The position numbers were made by a program, and so were the translations under genes. The notes beneath the pieces are model-generated. The model saw only the letters and a list, made by a program, of their open reading frames with translations, was not told the DNA's origin and did no database searches. Of a DNA stretch of 39,575 nt, positions 17,209-25,246 are shown in pieces. The number at the start of each line of letters is the position of its first letter. Within the stretch, counting starts at the first letter, position 1. Source of the stretch: Chthonomonas calidirosea (GTDB taxonomy: Bacteria > Armatimonadota > Chthonomonadetes > Chthonomonadales > Chthonomonadaceae); the NCBI GenBank assembly GCA_945878775.1, contig CAMCUQ010000011.1, forward strand, positions 1 through 39,575, in the 5' to 3' direction.

Positions 17209-18771
17209 CTACGGGTTCCTTGGTGTTGCAGAGTTCACCTCTGCATTGGGTGACGGCTTGGGTGCGATAGGCTTCTTGGCTGGTTCTGTCTCGAAGGCAG
17301 GAATACTATAGAGATGCTGGCGCGAAATATAGAAGAGGTCACCAGAAGGGGCAACGGCTAGGGCAGTGGGAGAAACAACCTTCCCTTTCCCAATATCGTA
17401 GCGAATGCGCGTCCCCGCACTGTCAAATTTGAAGATACTCTGCGTGGGCGGGTGCGTCTGATAGCGGTTTCCGCTCTGATCGTAGATTACCCAGACAGCG
17501 GGAGGAGTCTGTTTCAATGCTGCTTCTGGCAGATCGGGGCGCCCCGGCATAGGCTTCAACTCTCCCTTACCGATTAGATGCGAGATATGCCCCTCTTCAT
17601 TCGCCACAATAGGCTTGCCCTCTTTGTCTAGCTGAAGAAAGCCACTCTGCACCTTTTCAGTACTCAGGGCGACCACTGCTCCATAAAAAAGAGGTTGAGA
17701 GGTGCGCGGTTCCACACGAACAGCCACAGGGGGAGGGACAACGGGTAGGGTTTTGGGTTGCAACTTCGGAATATGCACTAGCCATGTCCACGCCAAGCCC
17801 GATGTTAGCCCCACTACCAACATACAAAGAACGACCAAGAGAGCCACATTGCTTTTTTGAGGTGAAGGGTTGGAAGGAACAGCAAGGGCGACCTCCTCCC
17901 TCTCTCTCTGGCTTGCGGCACGTAGCTCCTCGCGCCATTTTCCGTCTGGGTCTGTGGTGTTCTCTTCCTCTTCGGAGGGTGTGGATTCTGGAGATTCATG
18001 CAGGGTCTGAGCGGCTACTTTGCCATAACAGAGAACCACTACGGTGATGTTATCTGAGCCACCCGCCTCTAAAGCGGCGTTTACAAGCCGCTCTGACGCC
18101 TCTTGTGGAGAGGAAGACCCCGCCAAAACACGTGCTATTTGGGCATCGGCGATCTCCGAGGAGAGACCGTCGGAGCAGAGTAGAAGCACATCACCCTCCG
18201 TGAGGTTAAGGGGGAAAATATCGGTCTCTAACTCTTCATTTAAGCCCACCATCCGCGTGACCACATTCCGGTGCTTGCTACTTCGTGCCTCTTCACGGCT
18301 CATCTGTCCGCTCTGAACCTGCCTCCAAACCTGCGAATGATCCTGCGTGATCTGGAAAAGTCTTCCCTGATGCAACAAATAGGCGCGGCTATCCCCCACA
18401 TTTCCAACGACGAGCGCACTCCCCTCCAAAATCGCAGCGACACAAGTCGTCCCCATCCGTTGCGTTTCGGAGCGTGCCTCGGCGTTGTTCTGCGCGAGAA
18501 CCTGCTCATTTGCCGTCTGGATCGCCTCTGCCAAAAGCGAGGAACCCTTTATGCCGTCTCCATTATGACGTAGTATGGCTTCGGGAACCGTTTCGGCAAC
18601 GGTGCGCGAGGCAATTTCGCCCCCTTTTACCCCCCCCATACCATCGGCAACAACAAGCAACGCATCCCGCTTTCCGCCCAGATCGGCACGGCGCAAGATA
18701 GCGTAACTGTCCTGATTTGTTTCCCGTCGCTTGCCGGGATGAGTTTTGAAGCCAATTGAGATAGAAATCAT
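17209..18771 (-). CDS. PP2C-family Ser/Thr protein phosphatase with membrane-anchored C-terminal region
   Basis: The PPM/PP2C domain (about residues 5-255) has the full set of metal-binding motifs: RETNQDSY, VVADGMGGVKGG, GNVGDSRAYL, LLLCSDGLSSE and GGSDNITVVV. A charged linker leads to one TM helix (about 310-332) and a C-terminal region of about 185 residues. That region should be extracytoplasmic and looks beta-rich (TALAVAPSGDLFYIS), perhaps a partial propeller. Bacterial PP2C proteins of this kind dephosphorylate targets of PknB-like kinases. The adjacent kinase gene (6-nt gap) is the obvious partner. The external domain is unusual compared with simple PstP, which has only a short tail. 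Confidence 0.92.
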   Translation of the reverse strand: MISISIGFKTHPGKRRETNQDSYAILRRADLGGKRDALLVVADGMGGVKGGEIASRTVAETVPEAILRHNGDGIKGSSLLAEAIQTANEQVLAQNNAEARSETQRMGTTCVAAILEGSALVVGNVGDSRAYLLHQGRLFQITQDHSQVWRQVQSGQMSREEARSSKHRNVVTRMVGLNEELETDIFPLNLTEGDVLLLCSDGLSSEIADAQIARVLAGSSSPQEASERLVNAALEAGGSDNITVVVLCYGKVAAQTLHESPESTPSEEEENTTDPDGKWREELRAASQREREEVALAVPSNPSPQKSNVALLVVLCMLVVGLTSGLAWTWLVHIPKLQPKTLPVVPPPVAVRVEPRTSQPLFYGAVVALSTEKVQSGFLQLDKEGKPIVANEEGHISHLIGKGELKPMPGRPDLPEAALKQTPPAVWVIYDQSGNRYQTHPPTQSIFKFDSAGTRIRYDIGKGKVVSPTALAVAPSGDLFYISRQHLYSIPAFETEPAKKPIAPKPSPNAEVNSATPRNP

Positions 18772-18798
18772 CAGAAGAAAACCCTACTCCAAGACGGT

Positions 18799-18900
18799 TC
18801 AGTCGCGTTCACGCCGAATCAGTCGAAAGAGTTGCCACAGAAAAAGGATAAAAAAAGCGAGTAGTACATACCGTAATAAACCCGCAACTACGGGAAGCAT
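18799..18900 (-). CDS. 33-residue membrane microprotein, FhaB-anchor-like
   Basis: This ORF is too short for the ORF track. An ATG is preceded at 7 nt by GGAGGG, one of the best ribosome sites in the window. The peptide is one hydrophobic helix (LLRYVLLAFFILFLWQLF) followed by a basic stretch, RLIRRERD, and a TGA stop. The pattern closely resembles the N-terminal anchor of FhaB-type FHA proteins, whose gene lies directly upstream of the PP2C phosphatase in actinobacteria. Here the PP2C start follows after 27 nt, and no FHA domain is present. It could be a true microprotein or the stump of an FHA gene. No function can be assigned. Confidence 0.65.
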   Translation of the reverse strand: MLPVVAGLLRYVLLAFFILFLWQLFRLIRRERD

Positions 18901-18995
18901 GGTTGTCCCTCCACACGAGAGATAAGAATCACTCTTCTCTCTTTCAGACGAAGCATGTGCCGATTCGGCGTCACAATTTTGCCTATCTCGTCACT

Positions 18996-21500
18996 TTAGC
19001 GATCTATTTCTATGTGATAGCGCCCACTGATGATCGCGAAAGTGAGTGTGTCGGCTTCACGAGTAAAGCGTCCCCCCATGCTTCCAAGGGGCTTCCCTGC
19101 CTCCCAAACAGTGCGGTTGTTGAGGCGCACTGTGGGGTTCTGGATTCCCTGCAAGGGCAGACGCACATGGGCACGAGTACCATTTGGGACAGTGAGATTA
19201 ACGGTTATGGCGGGAGAGGTGGCTCCCATTGGGATCGCGCTCCCCATGGGGTCTCGCTTGGGAATATCGGTGCGGGTGTGCCAGCCAAGCTCAATGTCTC
19301 CCCTCACGGTGGGAACAACAGTACGAAACCAAGTGAGATGCCCCGGATGTGGCTCCACGCTAAACTCTTCAAAAGCGGGTTGCAGGGGGCGTATCCCTGC
19401 GATTTGCGCCATTAACAGGTAGGTTGGAGCGGCACTCCATGCATGACAAAGGCTCCAGTGGGGTTCCCACTGCTCCCAGAATGTGGTTGCGCCTGCATCC
19501 AGCATGGGCTTCCAACGCGCCAAAATAGTGTCCATTGCCCAATCGTACTGCCCATTCGCAAAGAGTAGTTCCAGCAGATAGTAGGCGAAATAGGGAGTTG
19601 CGATCTCTACCTCTTTTGACCTGCCCGGAGTGCTCAGAAAGTCGAATATTTGCGCTCTCTGCCTCGCATCGGTGATGCCCACTAAAGCACACAGAACATT
19701 GGACTGCTGACTGGTTGCCTCCGTTGGATGCCCCTCAATGCGGCTATCGGCATAGAAGCCTTTGATTGGGTTCCAGAGTAGATCGTTGATGCCCTCTTTG
19801 ATCTCACTCGCGCCCATCTCCCACTGCCCCCCTTGCTCTGGATAGCCCAAGGCACGCGCAATCCGTGCACAATACTCCAAAGCCCAGTATGCTAAAGCGT
19901 TGACGGAGGCGCTCTGCCCCTTGGTAATCACATTTGCCCAATCGACAAAGACCCAGCCAGGTAAATCACAAAGTAACCCCTCCTCGTCTCTCAAGGAAAG
20001 GAGTGTTCTGGCGAGTTTTTGTATTCCCTCCCATAGTTCTGTCAGCAGGGTTTTGTCTTCGGTGAGGAGGAAGTACTCCCACACTGCCACGGGTAAAAGA
20101 CAGCAGAAGGTCGGCAAAACAGGATCGAAGGGGGGATCAGAGGGGAAAACCCCTCGAAACCAACCCGAATCGTCCTGCGACTGAATATATTGCAGGAACG
20201 CCTTACGTGCCAACGCAGAATCCCCAAAGGTGTAGGCGGCGACGAGCATTTCGACACGCATATCCCCAAGCCACTGTCCGCGCTCACGCCATGGAGTGTC
20301 CATGAAGGCATCATCCATGCACAGTTCTGTAGTATAGCGTCCCACCTCCCAAATCCTTTGTAGGAGCGCGTCCGAACACTGAAAATCTCCCCGGTATTGA
20401 ACGGGATACCCACTCGTCTGCATCTCAACAAGAATCTCTATGGGTTCGGGGTTATCGTAAAAATCGAGACGGAGATACCGTAAAGAGCGATGGTCCAGCG
20501 GGTCAAAACGTTGGAACCCTGCGCGAAGATAAAACCGATCCGCATAATGAACATCACACCCTCCCCAGCGGTTGGGATTCATGGTTCCATCGGCTTCTAT
20601 ACGTTCACTATAACCAATGTCGATCTGTCCACCAGAGGCTTTCCGCACAACGAGTATCGGGAATCCGCTCACCTCTTTGCCAAAATCCAAGACCACAGCG
20701 ACGCCCGTTTCTCCCTGTTGTGGAGCAATGGTCAGAAGGGCAGGGTGTCGCCACTGCACAGATTGGGAAGGAGCAGGACGGAGCTGTGTTGCTCTCTCCA
20801 TATCCTCGGCAGGGGTAGGAAGAGGTTGTTCTCCCTCTGGAGGCAGGGGCTTGTGGAGGAGGTGGGTGTGGACGACACGCACGGGCGCAATAGCACGGTA
20901 GAAAGGGAGCGGAATATCGCGCGGCATGAGGCGCAACCATGGCGCACATCCCACTTTACCTATGACACGCACTCTCTCCCATTTTGAATCGTCGAAGCCT
21001 TTCAGGTTCCATCCCACAGGCTCTTCTCGTGCATCAAAAACTTCGGGGTAGGCAAGTTGAATGCTCATTTGTGGAAAGCCGGTGCGGTATGGTGCAACCG
21101 CGACACACCACTCCTCCCCTGTCCCAAAAACCTGCGTGCTACCATCTGTGAAAGTGATCTCTACTTCTAGCAGGAAACCGGGTGAGCCGAGTCGAGAGTA
21201 GCAGGTTCCGACGCCGTAATGGGTCACAAACGCGGCAAAAAGGTTCTCGCCCGCCTTGAGTTGGGTAGGAAGCTCGTAGAGATCATAATACTGATAGGCA
21301 GGCTCGCTTCGTGCGGGACCATGCCCCAACATCTGCCCATTGAGCCACAGACGATAGCGCGTATCGGCACAGACTTTGAGGGTGGCTTGTGCTATCTCGT
21401 TGTCGGGAAGCGTGACAACTCCACGAAAATAGAAATGCCGACTGCTCTCCATTGAGGCACGGCTCCATATCCATTCTGATTGCCAACTCTGCTCTTCCAA
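18996..21500 (-). CDS. alpha-L-rhamnosidase-like glycoside hydrolase (GH78-type)
   Basis: At 834 residues it has the order of GH78 proteins. An N-terminal beta-sandwich (about 20-190, with YRLWLNGQMLGHGPAR) leads to a second sandwich and then a six-hairpin (alpha/alpha)6 catalytic domain from about residue 360. The catalytic-region signature reads DTPWRERGQWLGDMR, matching the acidic DxPxRxExxxWxGD pattern. A C-terminal beta domain follows (about 735-834). No signal peptide is obvious, so it may act in the cytoplasm on imported oligosaccharides. The start is TTG with GGAAGGG upstream. An L-rhamnonate-dehydratase-like gene at 37549 fits rhamnose use. Exact substrate unproven. Confidence 0.8.
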   Translation of the reverse strand: MEEQSWQSEWIWSRASMESSRHFYFRGVVTLPDNEIAQATLKVCADTRYRLWLNGQMLGHGPARSEPAYQYYDLYELPTQLKAGENLFAAFVTHYGVGTCYSRLGSPGFLLEVEITFTDGSTQVFGTGEEWCVAVAPYRTGFPQMSIQLAYPEVFDAREEPVGWNLKGFDDSKWERVRVIGKVGCAPWLRLMPRDIPLPFYRAIAPVRVVHTHLLHKPLPPEGEQPLPTPAEDMERATQLRPAPSQSVQWRHPALLTIAPQQGETGVAVVLDFGKEVSGFPILVVRKASGGQIDIGYSERIEADGTMNPNRWGGCDVHYADRFYLRAGFQRFDPLDHRSLRYLRLDFYDNPEPIEILVEMQTSGYPVQYRGDFQCSDALLQRIWEVGRYTTELCMDDAFMDTPWRERGQWLGDMRVEMLVAAYTFGDSALARKAFLQYIQSQDDSGWFRGVFPSDPPFDPVLPTFCCLLPVAVWEYFLLTEDKTLLTELWEGIQKLARTLLSLRDEEGLLCDLPGWVFVDWANVITKGQSASVNALAYWALEYCARIARALGYPEQGGQWEMGASEIKEGINDLLWNPIKGFYADSRIEGHPTEATSQQSNVLCALVGITDARQRAQIFDFLSTPGRSKEVEIATPYFAYYLLELLFANGQYDWAMDTILARWKPMLDAGATTFWEQWEPHWSLCHAWSAAPTYLLMAQIAGIRPLQPAFEEFSVEPHPGHLTWFRTVVPTVRGDIELGWHTRTDIPKRDPMGSAIPMGATSPAITVNLTVPNGTRAHVRLPLQGIQNPTVRLNNRTVWEAGKPLGSMGGRFTREADTLTFAIISGRYHIEIDR

Positions 21501-21611
21501 AAGTATCCCTTCCTTGCTTCTACTAGGGGCTATTCTACCCTATTTCAAAAGTGTTCGCTCAATTCAGTTTGACGTGTTCACAGGGCATAAGGTCACTCAG
21601 ATTCAATCAGG

Positions 21612-21617
21612 TATAAT
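21612..21617 (+). promoter_or_regulatory. possible -10 box for the small membrane protein
   Basis: A perfect TATAAT lies about 130 nt before the ATG at 21748, in the divergent interval upstream of the rhamnosidase. No clear -35 is seen, so the call rests on the hexamer alone. Nothing else was recognised between 21501 and 21747. Confidence 0.35.
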
Positions 21618-21747
21618 CAAAAAAAGAGAGGCGAAAGTAGAAGCAGTGGGGAGCTTGATGCCAAGAGTGCAACTTCGTGACATCATGACTGACGACAACC
21701 GCCGTGTGGGAGTGTGTTTGCCGTCGATAACAGCAAGGAGAAGACGT

Positions 21748-22128
21748 ATGGTAGGCGGATTCATTGGAGGGATCGTGGGTGCAATCGTGCTTTCCATCAT
21801 TGCAACGGCTTTGTATGCGATCTTTGCACCACAGGCGTTTGGAGATGGGCAGTTTGTGTTTGTCTACTTCTTCACGGTTCCGTTTGGGGGACTGTTGGGG
21901 GGCGCGTGGGGAACTGCTATTGAAATAGCGAAGCAGAAACCTCATTTTGCGGGCTGGCTCTGCGTCGGCGCGGGGGGATTGGTAGCAGCCTTTCTACTCT
22001 TTTGGATAAGCGCGCAGAGCAACTTCTTAGATCGACTAACTGCGCCTTGGTGTTCTGTCCCCCTTCTTGGGGCAATCATCACTCTAGCGCGGGGCATCTG
22101 GCTACTCTGGAACCATAGAAGGGGTTAA
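21748..22128 (+). CDS. small membrane protein, unknown function
   Basis: The ORF track opens at 21514, but the ATG at 21748 has AAGGAG 7 nt upstream, and the protein from there is a clean 126-residue membrane protein. I therefore treat the earlier part as untranslated. Four hydrophobic segments are visible: GGFIGGIVGAIVLSIIATAL, FVFVYFFTVPFGGLLGG, GWLCVGAGGLVAAFLLFWI and VPLLGAIITLARGIWLLW, followed by a basic tail, NHRRG. I do not recognise a family. It is not tightly linked to its neighbours. The first segment is glycine-rich (GGFIGGIVG), a common helix-packing pattern and not diagnostic. Confidence 0.6.
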   Translation: MVGGFIGGIVGAIVLSIIATALYAIFAPQAFGDGQFVFVYFFTVPFGGLLGGAWGTAIEIAKQKPHFAGWLCVGAGGLVAAFLLFWISAQSNFLDRLTAPWCSVPLLGAIITLARGIWLLWNHRRG

Positions 22129-22235
22129 GCCGAAGCGAATGTCCTTTCGCCTTCTAGCTCAGCGTGATTGCAGATACTGCTTCGCTTCTATGCGTTTACT
22201 CTTCGCCAATGCGTTGTTTGATTCGGATGTATTCC

Positions 22236-22270
22236 CTGTCCAAAGAGGCACTTCGCTGCCTCTCAGACAG
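22236..22270 (+). terminator. two-part stem-loop upstream of the split HEAT gene
   Basis: CTGTC/GACAG (5 bp) and, inside a small internal loop, AGAGGCA/TGCCTCT (7 bp) close a hexaloop, CTTCGC. The run GTCAAAAAGG follows, with no U-tract. It lies about 100 nt after the small membrane protein and 99 nt before the HEAT gene, so it could end one transcript or be a leader structure of the other. No gene is seen between 22129 and 22368. Confidence 0.35.
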
Positions 22271-22368
22271 GTCAAAAAGGGCGAGAGACACATACGTTTC
22301 CTATTTCAGGCGTATCCCCACATTTTGGAGAGTAACAAAAAGAGAGGTAAGAGTAGAGGGAGGTTTGC

Positions 22369-23088
22369 ATGAAAAAGAGCCGGCTTGCGCGAAACCGCAA
22401 AGAGGCTTCTGCCTCTTCCCTGAGAAAGATTCTACGCCTTTCTCAAAGTAAAGACCACGTGAAGCGTGTCTCTCTATTAAGTCAATTCTCCACGCGTCCC
22501 AAGTATTTGGCGCGAGTTATCGCGCTGAGCATGATGCATGATTCAAACAACGAGGTACGTTGTGAAGCGATAGACTTGCTTTGTGAGGTCTATCGCAAAA
22601 AAGACAAAAAGAGTTTACTCATGGCGTTGCGAAGCCCTTCATGGATAGTCCGCCACTCCGCTATGCTTGCATTGATAAAAAACAATAGTGCTTTGGGAAT
22701 GGCTCTCAATGAATTGCTCTTAAACGATAAGCATTTCGTCATACGCAGGGATGCCGTTTTGCTTTTGGGCAAAAAACAGTACCTGTAGAATTTGCCACTA
22801 TACAGGGGTTTGCTCGAAACAGAATCCACCCCAGAGGTTCGCATCGCACTTTTGAGTGCTTTGGTTTACTGGGGTGAGGATTATCTACTACCGGAACTCC
22901 TCTCCTCTATAAAATCTCCTTCCCCCTCGGTGCGAACTGCTGTGTGGATAGCGTGGGATTACGACTTTGATCCTATGATATTGTCAAAAGCTCGCAAAAT
23001 GCTACGAGGCTTTCTTGCAGAAACTATCGATTCCGACATAAAGCAAGACATTCGGGCATTTCTAAAACGGAATTTGTCTGGTGGATAA
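22369..23088 (+). pseudogene. HEAT-repeat protein gene interrupted by in-frame TAG
   Basis: Two track ORFs (22369-22788 and 22792-23088) are in the same frame, separated only by TAG at 22786 and one AAT codon. Together they give about 238 residues of continuous helical HEAT-like repeats, e.g. SWIVRHSAMLALIK, HFVIRRDAVLLLGK and PEVRIALLSALVYW. The stop falls inside the run of repeats. A strong GGGAGG precedes the ATG. The second part has only a TTG and no good ribosome site, so independent translation is doubtful. It is most simply a nonsense-mutated gene. Sequencing error or stop readthrough are alternatives. Function would be protein binding. Confidence 0.7.
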
Positions 23089-23119
23089 AGGCGTAAAGTC
23101 AGGTTCTGTTCATTCCCCG

Positions 23120-23992
23120 TTAAAAGTGAGCGGAACCGACACCATTTTGGACATCGTTTACTGCCTTGCTTACGCTTACTGCAAGGACAAGACCGAGAAT
23201 GACCACCGCACCTATAACATATCCCCAAGTGTTGTTGTTACTGATACGATTATTGCGAAACTCGCCCTCCGCAATGATCAGGTTGCCACGTTTGACCTGC
23301 AAGTTTGTCTTGCCGAGGATATCACGGGGGCTCTCCACCACATAGATACGTGGGGAAGCGACAAGAAAACGTGCCTCCTTATCACCCACCAGAATATGCA
23401 GGTCGTCTGTCCTGCTAGGAAACGGCAGATTCAACACAAGAGGACGTCCTGCTTGTCCTTTTACTGGTAGGCTTATCCTGTCTGTGTTTGGACTTGCGTT
23501 CGAGGGAAGTTTGCCACCCATCTCAGACAACACGGGGAGTGATAGGACTATGCGCGCTAACTCTTGTTGGGAGGCATCGGTCAGGACAAGTGCGAAACCG
23601 TCACCTTTATTGTCTGTGGGCAGATTCCAGTGGTGCACAGATTCTTTGACCGTCTGGCTTTGAGTGGCAATAGAGAGGATATAGTTGCTTAGCAGAGTGT
23701 GATTACTCGCCCTGTCGTTCTCGTTTTTCCCTTTCGGCTCCAGGCTAGCCGTTCCAACGATGGCGTCTTCGGGGCGCATATCCGCTGGCAAAAAGACGCG
23801 GATAGAACCTTGCGGCGTCTTGAAGATGACAGTGTTAAGGATGGTATCGGTCTTTTGAGTGACTTGTACCCGGCTCCGTGCCTTTGGCGGCGCGTCTTGT
23901 GCTCCTACAGCACTAGCGAAACCTGTGAGGAGCATACTCAGTGCTCCCACATTCAAAAGTCCTATTCTAATGCATTTTGTCGTGTGATTCAT
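23120..23992 (-). CDS. exported, C-terminally anchored protein of unknown function
   Basis: The N-terminus is a signal peptide (GLLNVGALSMLLTGFASAVGAQ, cleaved near residue 31). A beta-rich region of about 220 residues follows, and a TM helix near the C-terminus (WGYVIGAVVILGLVLAVSV, about 256-274) leaves a short tail. A VFLPADMRPEDAIVGTA segment and the later ARFLVASPRIYVVESP look like extracellular beta-sandwich strands. I recognise no enzyme motif or named family. A GAGGAAG Shine-Dalgarno precedes the ATG. It converges with the split HEAT gene (31-nt gap) and is otherwise isolated. It is probably a single-pass surface protein. Confidence 0.6.
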   Translation of the reverse strand: MNHTTKCIRIGLLNVGALSMLLTGFASAVGAQDAPPKARSRVQVTQKTDTILNTVIFKTPQGSIRVFLPADMRPEDAIVGTASLEPKGKNENDRASNHTLLSNYILSIATQSQTVKESVHHWNLPTDNKGDGFALVLTDASQQELARIVLSLPVLSEMGGKLPSNASPNTDRISLPVKGQAGRPLVLNLPFPSRTDDLHILVGDKEARFLVASPRIYVVESPRDILGKTNLQVKRGNLIIAEGEFRNNRISNNNTWGYVIGAVVILGLVLAVSVSKAVNDVQNGVGSAHF

Positions 23993-24331
23993 GGGCTTCC
24001 TCTTGAGTAATACGAGCTACCCTTGTTCACTTGTCGTAGCCTAACAGAATTTGAGAGACAGGACTAATAAGTATACGATGGGAGCTTGTATAAGGGGCGT
24101 CGAATATCCTGCAAGAGGAGTGAGTAAGATCAACTCATAGAGGACACTGTAGGTATTATGAAACGTAGGGCAACTATCCTTCTTTGCTAACTAAAAGATT
24201 ACCTGCTATGCGTTTTCCTCCCTATTTGGCTCGTTTTTAAGGATGAGCAGGAAGGCGTTGAATCGCCTTTTCGCCAACCCGATTTCCCATACAAGCTCTA
24301 GAACGGGGTACAATATAAAGAGTTTGCATTT
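23993..24331. other. intergenic region upstream of rapZ
   Basis: No gene is supported in these roughly 340 bases; only ORFs of 10-20 codons are open. AAGGCG-TTGAAT-CGCCTT at 24252-24269, followed by TTCG, is a 6-bp hairpin with a short U-run and may be a weak terminator. TACAAT at 24309-24314 is a possible -10 for rapZ, leaving a short leader. The rest shows nothing I can name. Confidence 0.4.
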
Positions 24332-24340
24332 TTGGGAAAG

Positions 24341-25246
24341 ATGAATACCACAATGCGATTTGTAATTGTAACGGGTCCTAGTGGAGCGGGAAAAACCCTT
24401 GCCCTCCACAGTTTTGAAGACGCTAACTACTTCACGGTGGACAACCTTCCCCCGCGAATGCTTCCTGAGTTGTCACACTATGTCGAGGACTACGATCTTA
24501 TCGCCGTCGTCGTAGACACCCGCTCTGGCAAAGCCTTTGCTCACTTTCCCACCGTCATTGATGAGATGCGATCCAAGGGAACCCAGATCGAGATTCTCTT
24601 TTTGGATGCGAGCGATGAGACCCTCGTGCGACGCTTTAAAGAGACACGACGCCCACACCCTCTCTTTGTGTTGCCCTCCGATGGAAGAACGGAAGAGGGT
24701 ATTATTGAGGCGATACATTCTGAACGCTCTCTTTTGGAGACGGCGCGTGGAATAGCAGATCGTACCATTGACACGAGTTCCATGACTGCCACACAGTTGC
24801 GTGACACGCTTCATTCCAGCTATGCCCAAGACACGCGCCCCGGAATGGTCGTGAGCGTCACCTCCTTTGGGTTCAAGCATGGGATTCCCATCGATGCCGA
24901 TCTCGTCTTCGATGTGCGCTTTCTCATCAATCCCCATTATCGCCCCGAAATGCGGAAGCGCACGGGACGCGATAAAGAGGTTTCCGACTTCGTTTACTCC
25001 GATCCGCGCACAATTCCTTTTCAAACCCTCATGAACGATCTGATTATGTACACGCTACCAGAGTATCTACGCGAGGGCAAAGCATACGTCAATATCGCCA
25101 TTGGTTGCACGGGTGGGCGTCACCGCTCCGTCGCCTTAGCGGAAGAGCTGGCTACCCACCTCAACACCAACGGGTTTAAAACGGTGCTACGGCATAGAGA
25201 CATTCACTTTGATGGGCAGGTCTCTCCTTCGGAACCACAATCATGA
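24341..25246 (+). CDS. rapZ: RapZ/YvcJ nucleotide-binding RNase adapter protein
   Basis: RapZ binds nucleotides and, in enterobacteria, UDP-activated amino-sugar signals and GlmZ/GlmY RNAs with RNase E. Outside that group (YvcJ) the role is less clear. The full family pattern is present: Walker A GPSGAGKT, VDNLPP, VVDTRSGKA, RFKETRRPHPL, then C-terminal SFGFKHGIP, FDVRFLINPHY and IAIGCTGGRHRSV. The start is uncertain: the track uses TTG 24332, and ATG codons exist at 24341 and 24353; I take 24341. It overlaps yvcK by 4 nt (ATGA). Both genes bear on amino-sugar/cell-wall metabolism, consistent with the wecB locus elsewhere in the window. Confidence 0.92.
   Translation: MNTTMRFVIVTGPSGAGKTLALHSFEDANYFTVDNLPPRMLPELSHYVEDYDLIAVVVDTRSGKAFAHFPTVIDEMRSKGTQIEILFLDASDETLVRRFKETRRPHPLFVLPSDGRTEEGIIEAIHSERSLLETARGIADRTIDTSSMTATQLRDTLHSSYAQDTRPGMVVSVTSFGFKHGIPIDADLVFDVRFLINPHYRPEMRKRTGRDKEVSDFVYSDPRTIPFQTLMNDLIMYTLPEYLREGKAYVNIAIGCTGGRHRSVALAEELATHLNTNGFKTVLRHRDIHFDGQVSPSEPQS

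Noticed and set aside
21514-21747. N-terminal extension of the small membrane protein in the ORF track
   Set aside because: A strong Shine-Dalgarno precedes the internal ATG at 21748, and the upstream part contains a TATAAT and no domain.
22139-22451. Two overlapping plus-strand ORFs (77 and 95 aa)
   Set aside because: They lack good ribosome sites, one runs into the HEAT gene in another frame, and the sequence is low-similarity Arg/Ser/Leu-rich filler.
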